Assembly: GCA_020852755.1 (NCBI GenBank)
Contig: JADZAF010000358.1
Location: 1 to 32,190, forward strand
Reading direction: 5' to 3'
DNA: 32,190 nt
DNA from: Bryobacterales bacterium
GTDB taxonomy: Bacteria > Acidobacteriota > Terriglobia > Bryobacterales > Bryobacteraceae
The translations under genes and the position numbers were made by a program. Positions 15,035 through 20,595 of this stretch are shown here, piece by piece. The first letter of the stretch is position 1; each line of letters begins with the position of its first letter. The notes beneath the pieces are model-generated. The model had not been told where the DNA came from, did no database searches, and saw nothing but the letters and a program-made list of their open reading frames with translations.

Positions 15035-16277
15035 CCCGGACTCCGGCGCTCCGGAGGTTTTCGCGGTCCGACGACACAAGGGCCGCTGGGTACTCAGCCG
15101 CAGAAACTTGCTGGCCGCGGCCGCAACACTGGCCCCGAGCGCGGAGGCGGGAGCCGCCGAATGCGACGCCAGCTTGAACGCGCACGACATCTCGACCTCC
15201 GATGTCGCCTTCAGCCCCGACGGCCGTTACCTGATCTCCTGCGGCTACGATGACCTGATCAAGCTGTGGTCCATTCCCGATGGAATCCTGTACAAGACCC
15301 TCAAGGGACATCAGGATGGCATACAGTCCATCGCCCTCAGTCCGGACGGCTCCTTGCTGGCTTCCGCCGCGAACGACAGAACCGTCCGGCTTTGGTCGCT
15401 CCCGGACGGCGGAGCGGTCAAGACCCTGACCCACGCCAACTGGGTGTTCTCCGTGGCCATCAGTCCGGACGGCGGCCTGCTCGCCTCGGGCAGCAGGGAT
15501 AACACCGTCAGGCTCTGGTCATTGCCAGGCGGCGACCCGGTTCGTACACTCAGCGGGCACGCGGGCATCATCGACGAGATTGTCTTCACGCCGGATGGCC
15601 GATCGATGGTTTCCGCTTCTCGCGATGCGACGGTCAAGCTCTGGTCCGTGCCGGACGGAGCGCTTCTTCGTACCTTCAGCGATCACACCAAGGAAGTCTA
15701 TTCCCTCGCCGTCAGCCCGGACGGCCGCCTGCTCGCCTCCGGCGGCCTGGACTATACCATCAAGATCCGGTCTTTGCCTGATGGAGCGCTGTTGAAGACA
15801 CTCACCCCGAAGACCAATAGCAGCATCTCCTGCCTGGCCATCAGCGCTGACGGCCGGCTGCTGGTTGCAGGCCGCGGCGCCGCGATCGACCTTTGGTCGC
15901 TCCCGGACGGCAATCTGCTCAACTCGCTGACCGGCTCCGTCGCGAGCGTGGCGGCGGTGGACATCAGTCCGGGCGGCGAATTCCTCGCATCCGCCACCGG
16001 GGCGCGCGGCGCCAATTCGGGAGGCAACATCCAGCTCTGGTCGCTGCCGGACGGAAGGCTTCTGGGCCGCTGCCTGACGGATGTGAATTCCAGCCACGGC
16101 ATGGGTGTGGAGTACCAGATTGGAGACACGACCTACTCGGTTCCGTGCAGCGCTCCCATCCCTGCCGAAGCGGTCTGCACCTGCAACTGCGTGCAAGGGC
16201 GGGCGGGATCCTATGGAGGAGGCGGAGGGGGAGGGCCGTGCACTTGCGTGCCGGTCGTGTATTACTACCCGAATTAG
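14994..16277 (+). CDS. Tat-exported seven-bladed WD40 protein with Cys/Gly-rich C-terminal tail (candidate radical SAM substrate)
   Basis: A 427-residue protein. Residues 1-34 form a polar extension. A twin-arginine signal follows (SRRNLL at 35-40, alanine-rich core, cleavage near A54/A55). Seven WD40 blades are marked by repeats of the form (I/V)-x-L-W-S-(L/I/V)-P-D-G, each preceded by SPDGxxLAS. After the last blade comes a non-propeller tail from about 355: C385, then CTCNC (C395, C397, C399), a short linker, seven glycines (408-414), CTC (C416, C418), and an end rich in Val and Tyr (VPVVYYYPN). The ATG at 14994 is 9 nt after AAGGAG (14979-14984). Lying inside a radical SAM/PqqD operon, its tail is the best substrate candidate in the window. 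A plain metal-binding or disulfide-bonded tail is the main alternative. Confidence 0.9.
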   Translation: MNDESESQCHPASDPDSGAPEVFAVRRHKGRWVLSRRNLLAAAATLAPSAEAGAAECDASLNAHDISTSDVAFSPDGRYLISCGYDDLIKLWSIPDGILYKTLKGHQDGIQSIALSPDGSLLASAANDRTVRLWSLPDGGAVKTLTHANWVFSVAISPDGGLLASGSRDNTVRLWSLPGGDPVRTLSGHAGIIDEIVFTPDGRSMVSASRDATVKLWSVPDGALLRTFSDHTKEVYSLAVSPDGRLLASGGLDYTIKIRSLPDGALLKTLTPKTNSSISCLAISADGRLLVAGRGAAIDLWSLPDGNLLNSLTGSVASVAAVDISPGGEFLASATGARGANSGGNIQLWSLPDGRLLGRCLTDVNSSHGMGVEYQIGDTTYSVPCSAPIPAEAVCTCNCVQGRAGSYGGGGGGGPCTCVPVVYYYPN

Positions 16278-16294
16278 GTCTCAAGGGGATAACC

Positions 16295-18070
16295 ATGCTG
16301 GCACGAACACCCGTACTCGCGGTCCTCTTCTTCGCTGCCCGGCTCATCGCGCAGCTGCCGCCGGGTTTTATTGACTCGATAGCAGGCACCGGCGCCAGCG
16401 GTTACTCGGGCGACGGCGGCTCCGCCACCGGCGCCCGCATCGAGGTGGCTTATGACGTCGCCGCCGACGCCTGGGGCAACCTTTACCTGGCCGATACCTG
16501 GAACCACCGAATTCGGAAGATCGCGCCCGACGGCGTAATCACCGTTTTCGCCGGCAACGGCGCCCAGGGCTTCTCCGGCGACGGTTCGCCGGCTGTCTCG
16601 GCCATGCTCAACTTCCCCCGCGGGCTCGCGGTCGATGCCTGGGGCAACGTCTTCCTGTCGGATTCCGGAAACGGGGTGATCCGCAAGGTCGACCGGAAAG
16701 GCATCATCCAGACGGTGGCGGGCAATCGCCAGACCGGCGACGAGGGAGACGGCGGGCAGGCCCTCAAGGCCTCGTTCCGGGTGCCGCGCGGGCTCGCGGC
16801 CGACGTGCGCGGAAACCTCTACATCGCCGACACGTTCAGTTCCCGCATTCGCCGCGTGGCGCCGGACGGCGTCATCAGCACCGTAGCCGGCAACGGCCGT
16901 CTGGGCTACCTCGGGGACGGAGGTCCGGCCACCCAAGCCAACCTCGGTCTTGCCCATTCCCTGGCCGTCGATCATGAGGGCACCCTCTACTTCAGCGACA
17001 CGTTCTTCCACTGCGTTCGACGTGTCCGGTCCGACGGCATCATCGAGACGGCCGCCGGGACCGGGCAGCCCGGCTTCTCCGGGGACGGCGGTCCGGCGAC
17101 TGCGGCGCAGGTGAATATGCCGCGAGGCCTGGCCCTCGACCTTCATGGGCGGTTGTACATCGCCGACTCGGGCAACAATCGTATCCGGATGATCGGCTCG
17201 GACGGGGTGATGAGCACGGTGATCGGCAGCGGAAGCCGCGGCTACGCCGGCGACCAGGGGCCGGCCGGCCAGGGCCTGGTGGACACCCCCTACGGGCTGG
17301 CCGCCGACCCGCGGGGCAATGTCTATGTTGCGGACCTGTTGAATTACCGGGTTCGCAAGGCCCGTTTCGAGCCGCTCCTGGAGAGACCGTCGCTGACGGC
17401 TCAGGCGGTATTGAACGCGGCCAGTTACCGGGCCGAGATTTCGCCCGGCGGCCTGATCTCCCTGTTTGGAGAGAACTTCGGTTACCGCCAGCTTTCCTTC
17501 GCTGTCGCCCCCCTGGCTCCGTCCCTGGGCGGGACCTCCGTGATCGTTAACGGTTCGCCGGTTCCCATGCTGTTCGTCTCGCCCGCGCAGATCAACGCTC
17601 AGCTTCCCTGGGCCGCTCCGTCCTCTGTCGATGTGAAAGTCAGCTTCGGCGGCGTGGAATCGGACACGGTGGCCGTTCCCGTTTCGACGGCGTCGCCGGG
17701 CATTCTGCTCTGGGGAGCCAATCGCGCGGTGGTCCAAAACGCCGACTACACTCTCAATACGCCGTCGGCTCCGGCCGCGCGTGGGAGCGTGGTTGTCCTG
17801 TACGCCAGCGGCCTGGGCGCGGTCTCACCGGTCCCCGGCGACGGCGCCGTGTCTCCAGCGAGCCCCCTGGCCGAGACTGCCGGCCGCACCACCGCGCAGA
17901 TCGGCGCTATTCCCGCCACAGTCCGGTTCAGCGGCATGACGCCGGGCTACATCGGCTTGTGGCAAGTGAATATCCAGATTCCTTCCAACGCCCCGGCCGG
18001 TGATGGAGTGCCGGTGAAGATCGCGGTGGGAGGTTCCGAGTCCAACGAGGCGTTGATCTCGGTCCGTTAG
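16295..18070 (+). CDS. Secreted six-bladed NHL-repeat protein with Solibacter C-terminal domain (TIGR03437-like)
   Basis: A 591-residue protein with a Sec signal peptide (MLARTPVLAVLFFAARLIAQ). Six NHL blades are each marked by a G-N-L-Y-(I/L)-A-D-x3-(N)-R-I-R-K-like motif, with (G)YxGDGGPAT loops between them. After residue 365 comes a domain beginning VLNAASYRAEISPGGLISLF and continuing SVIVNGSPVPMLFVSPAQIN, VVLYASGLGAVSP and YIGLWQVNIQIP. This is the TIGR03437 domain, expanded in Solibacter relatives. The ATG at 16295 has AAGGGG at 16283-16288. It lies 17 nt after the WD40 gene and 12 nt before the second PqqD-like gene, so it is within the operon. It may be a surface partner of the WD40 protein; it has no Cys-rich tail. 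Confidence 0.92.
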   Translation: MLARTPVLAVLFFAARLIAQLPPGFIDSIAGTGASGYSGDGGSATGARIEVAYDVAADAWGNLYLADTWNHRIRKIAPDGVITVFAGNGAQGFSGDGSPAVSAMLNFPRGLAVDAWGNVFLSDSGNGVIRKVDRKGIIQTVAGNRQTGDEGDGGQALKASFRVPRGLAADVRGNLYIADTFSSRIRRVAPDGVISTVAGNGRLGYLGDGGPATQANLGLAHSLAVDHEGTLYFSDTFFHCVRRVRSDGIIETAAGTGQPGFSGDGGPATAAQVNMPRGLALDLHGRLYIADSGNNRIRMIGSDGVMSTVIGSGSRGYAGDQGPAGQGLVDTPYGLAADPRGNVYVADLLNYRVRKARFEPLLERPSLTAQAVLNAASYRAEISPGGLISLFGENFGYRQLSFAVAPLAPSLGGTSVIVNGSPVPMLFVSPAQINAQLPWAAPSSVDVKVSFGGVESDTVAVPVSTASPGILLWGANRAVVQNADYTLNTPSAPAARGSVVVLYASGLGAVSPVPGDGAVSPASPLAETAGRTTAQIGAIPATVRFSGMTPGYIGLWQVNIQIPSNAPAGDGVPVKIAVGGSESNEALISVR

Positions 18071-18082
18071 GGAGGGAGCCCA

Positions 18083-18496
18083 GTGCGCGAATCATCCAGA
18101 CGTTCTCTGCTGCGGTTCTTCGCCGGTTCCGGCAAAGTCTACGTTCGCCTCGGGGAATTGCCGCGGCTCGGAGAGAAAGAGTTGCGCGCCACCGTGCCGG
18201 TCATCCGGCCGGACGCCAGGATCCTGCTGGACGGCCGCACGGTGTCGGCAAGTCTGCCCGGCCGCAAGCGCGCTCTTCCGCTTTTTGCGGCAACCCCGGA
18301 GAATCTGTTCGTCTTCAACCGGCTGAACGGGATGAACTCCCTCGGAACCATCAGCGCCGAGTTGGGTACCCACACCGGGTGGACCCAGCCCCGCTGCTTC
18401 GCACATGTCCGCTCGCTCTTCCTCCACCTGGTGGAGCGTAGGGTTTCGATCCACGCGAACACGGTTGCGCGCCGCGCGCGCGGCTGCACCGGATAG
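18083..18496 (+). CDS. PqqD-like (RRE-like) protein, second copy
   Basis: A 137-residue protein starting at GTG 18083, with GGAGGG at 18071-18076 and a 6-nt spacer. The C-terminal half resembles PqqD: LFVFNRLNGMNSLGTISAEL corresponds to the conserved N-x-L-D/N-G-x-x-S/T-L-x-E-I helix-turn region, followed by CFAHVRSLFLHLVERRVSIH. The N-terminal 80 residues (RRSLLRFFAGSGKVYVRLGE, then a strand-rich ATVPVIRPDARILLDGRTVS) have no assignment. It lies 9 nt before the fourth radical SAM gene and is the likely substrate-presenting partner for that enzyme. The twin arginines near the start lack a good hydrophobic core, so I do not call a Tat signal. Confidence 0.7.
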   Translation: MRESSRRSLLRFFAGSGKVYVRLGELPRLGEKELRATVPVIRPDARILLDGRTVSASLPGRKRALPLFAATPENLFVFNRLNGMNSLGTISAELGTHTGWTQPRCFAHVRSLFLHLVERRVSIHANTVARRARGCTG

Positions 18497-18505
18497 TGAA
18501 CCGGG

Positions 18506-19732
18506 ATGTGGAATCGAGCCGTCCGGCTCCACGCGGAGCTGCCCGTCTTCCGGATCGGCGGGGGTTCGCGCGTGATCATCTACACTCCCGGCTATCTCAG
18601 CGTCGTGAGCCGGGACGAGGTTGAGCCGCTTGTGAGATCCCTTCGAGGCGAGCCCGGCGGGGACGCCAGGGCCAAACAGTTGGCTTCCGCCCTGCTGCCC
18701 GCGGCCGTGGAGAACATCGCGCGCTGGCGCAGCCTGAACCAGGCAGCCTTCCAGCCCCGCTGTCTCACACTCTACCTGCACAATGAATGCAATCTCCGCT
18801 GCGGTTACTGCTTTTCCCGCGCCGGCCGCACCGGGCCTGGCGCCCCCATGCCTTCCGAAGCCATCGCTGCGGCCGCCGCCACGGTCGCCCGCCACTGCCG
18901 GCGGGCCGGCTGTCCCCTGACGGTCGTGCTCTCCGGCGGCGGAGAGCCGACCCTGCATTGGAGCCTGCTGCGACAGGCAGTCTCTCTGACCAGGGCCGCG
19001 GCTGCTCGCGAAGGTCTGGCCTGGAAGGGCGCAATCGTTACGAACGGCGTTGTCTCCGCGCCCCGCGCCGCCTGGCTGGTGCGCACGTTTTCATCGATAG
19101 AGCTTTCCTGCGACGGGCCGCCGGACATTCAGGACCGGCAGCGTCCAGGCATAGGGAACCGCCGCTCCTCCGCGGTGGTGGAGCGGACGGCCCGCATTCT
19201 GGAGGGTGCCCGGCACATCGCCGTCCGATCCACTATCACCCCCGAGTCGATGATGCGCCAGGCCGAGATCGTGGACTACGTGGTGAATGTTCTTGGCCTG
19301 CGTTCTCTGCGTTTTGAGCCCGCCTACCACCTGCGCTGCCGCGCGGCGTCGCCATTCCGTGCCGGCCACGCCGCGGCGTTCGTCGAGAACTTCCTGCGGG
19401 CCCAGGAGCGGGCCCGGGCTTCAGGCGCGGAGCTCTGTTTCGCCGGCTCCCGCCTGGACGAGATCCACGGGCCGTACTGCAGCAACTTGAAGCAGGCCTT
19501 GCACCTGACTCCTCAAGGAACAGCCACCCAATGCTTCTTCGCCTTGCCGCCGCAGGCCGCCGCCTCCTCGGCAGCTCTCCTCTGCGACAGTTGCTTCAAC
19601 CAGTATCACTGCGCCCGCGAGTGTCCTGAGCGCTGCCGGGCCGGCCCCGTCTCTTCACAAGATGCGGGCTTCCGCTGCCGCGTGCAGCGCCTCCTTGCCG
19701 AAGCCTGGCTGATGCGGGCGGCGGGACTGTAA
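18506..19732 (+). CDS. Radical SAM/SPASM maturase 4
   Basis: A 408-residue protein. The N-terminal domain (VRLHAELPVFRIGGGSRVII, then YTPGYLSVVSRDEVEPLVRS) aligns in outline with those of maturases 1 and 2. The core motif NECNLRCGYCFSRAG carries C95, C99 and C102, followed by SGGGEPTLHW and IELSCDGP. The C-terminal SPASM-like part has YCSNLKQALHLTPQGTATQC, CDSCFNQYHCARECPERC and FRCRVQRLL. The ATG at 18506 is 9 nt after the preceding stop, with only GGG as a ribosome-binding hint; it probably depends on coupling. It is the last gene of the operon: its stop codon is overlapped by a strong hairpin. Substrate unknown, presumably the same protein as for maturases 1-3. Confidence 0.91.
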   Translation: MWNRAVRLHAELPVFRIGGGSRVIIYTPGYLSVVSRDEVEPLVRSLRGEPGGDARAKQLASALLPAAVENIARWRSLNQAAFQPRCLTLYLHNECNLRCGYCFSRAGRTGPGAPMPSEAIAAAAATVARHCRRAGCPLTVVLSGGGEPTLHWSLLRQAVSLTRAAAAREGLAWKGAIVTNGVVSAPRAAWLVRTFSSIELSCDGPPDIQDRQRPGIGNRRSSAVVERTARILEGARHIAVRSTITPESMMRQAEIVDYVVNVLGLRSLRFEPAYHLRCRAASPFRAGHAAAFVENFLRAQERARASGAELCFAGSRLDEIHGPYCSNLKQALHLTPQGTATQCFFALPPQAAASSAALLCDSCFNQYHCARECPERCRAGPVSSQDAGFRCRVQRLLAEAWLMRAAGL

Positions 19733-19751
19733 GCGCCGGCGGCCGGCGCTT
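19731..19751 (+). terminator. Terminator-like hairpin at the end of the radical SAM operon
   Basis: A perfect 9-bp inverted repeat (AAGCGCCGG and CCGGCGCTT) with a 3-nt loop begins within the stop codon of the last operon gene. There is no T-run after it, so it may act as an RNA-stabilising or Rho-assisted end. The remaining gap to the convergent sigma gene (19752-19894) holds nothing I recognise. Confidence 0.5.
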
Positions 19752-19894
19752 CGCGGCGAATGAAGCAGGCCTCGCGGGGCCTTTCCTTCCCGGCGGCGGG
19801 CAGGACCGCGAATGCGAAAGATCATGCGAAGCTGAAAGGCGCCAAACAGGCATACCGGGTCATTGCCGCGAGCGGCAGAGGCAGCGGATTTCAG

Positions 19895-20461
19895 CTACCG
19901 GGTCAGTCTCCGGCGCAGCCAGGCTTGGGCGAAGCGGAGGTCGTGGCGGACCACGTGTACGGAGATCCCGAGCGCCTCGGCCGTTTCCTCTGCGGTCATG
20001 CCCCCGAAATAGCGCATCTCGATCAGCCGGGCCAGAGACTCGTCCTCCGCGGCGAGAGCCTGGATGGCGCTGTCCAGCTCGATCAATTCGAGCAGCTCCA
20101 CGCCCTTCTCGCCGCTTACTTCCAGGCTGGCTTTCCAGAACTCATCCCCGCCGGCCCCGGCTGACCGTTTTTGGGCGGCGCGCGCCCTCGCGTAGTCCAC
20201 CAGAACCTGGCGCATGACCCGGGAAGCGACTGCCAGGAAATGAACCTCGTCCGTGAACTTGCGCTCGGCGCCCTCGAATAACTTCAAGTACGCTTCGTGG
20301 ACCAGGGCGGTAGCCTGCAAGGTGTGATTGGGGCGCTCACCCGCCAAGTGCCGGCCGGCAATCCGGCGCAGTTCACGGTAGAGAGCCGGTGTAAGTTCGC
20401 TTACGGCGGAATGATCGCCGGTCTGTAGCTTTTTCAACAGGTCCGGCGCCGGTGAACTCAT
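19895..20461 (-). CDS. ECF-type RNA polymerase sigma factor (TIGR02999-like)
   Basis: A 188-residue protein from the ATG at 20461 (MSSPAPDLLKKLQTGD); an in-frame ATG at 20479 would add six residues. Region 2 reads LYRELRRIAGRHLAGERPNH, followed by TLQATALVHEAYLKLF and HFLAVASRVMRQVLVDYARA, a pattern typical of the short ECF sigma family common in Acidobacteria and Planctomycetes. Region 4 is MRYFGGMTAEETAEALGISV, then HVVRHDLRFAQAWL. It lies divergently from the Ser/Thr kinase gene with a short shared upstream region. Such sigma-kinase pairs are frequent in these genomes, and the kinase may control sigma activity, but there is no anti-sigma gene here. Target promoters cannot be deduced. Confidence 0.92.
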   Translation of the reverse strand: MSSPAPDLLKKLQTGDHSAVSELTPALYRELRRIAGRHLAGERPNHTLQATALVHEAYLKLFEGAERKFTDEVHFLAVASRVMRQVLVDYARARAAQKRSAGAGGDEFWKASLEVSGEKGVELLELIELDSAIQALAAEDESLARLIEMRYFGGMTAEETAEALGISVHVVRHDLRFAQAWLRRRLTR

Positions 20462-20595
20462 GCCCTGCAATCTTACCATGTCAACTTTTGCGAGTCATGA
20501 GCTGTTTCACACCGGATTTGCGCGTTCTAATCCGAAGTTCCAGTCGGAGTGTCGCCAGGGGTCGAATGCGAGCCGGAGGGCGCCAGGGCATGGAA

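Noticed and set aside
16218..16240. The poly-Gly coding run as a replication slippage artefact
   Set aside because: The seven glycine codons mix GGA, GGC and GGG and the frame continues into a conserved-looking Cys-Thr-Cys motif, so it is not a simple homopolymer error.
15893..16294. Long upstream extension of the NHL frame
   Set aside because: It lies inside the WD40 gene; the signal peptide and AAGGGG ribosome-binding site place the NHL start at 16295.
16274..17737. A 487-residue minus-strand open frame across the NHL gene
   Set aside because: It is antisense to NHL repeats and shows a mirrored repeat pattern only; no start signal.
19760..20164. Plus-strand frame after the radical SAM operon
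   Set aside because: It is antisense to the ECF sigma factor and has no ribosome-binding site or family features.
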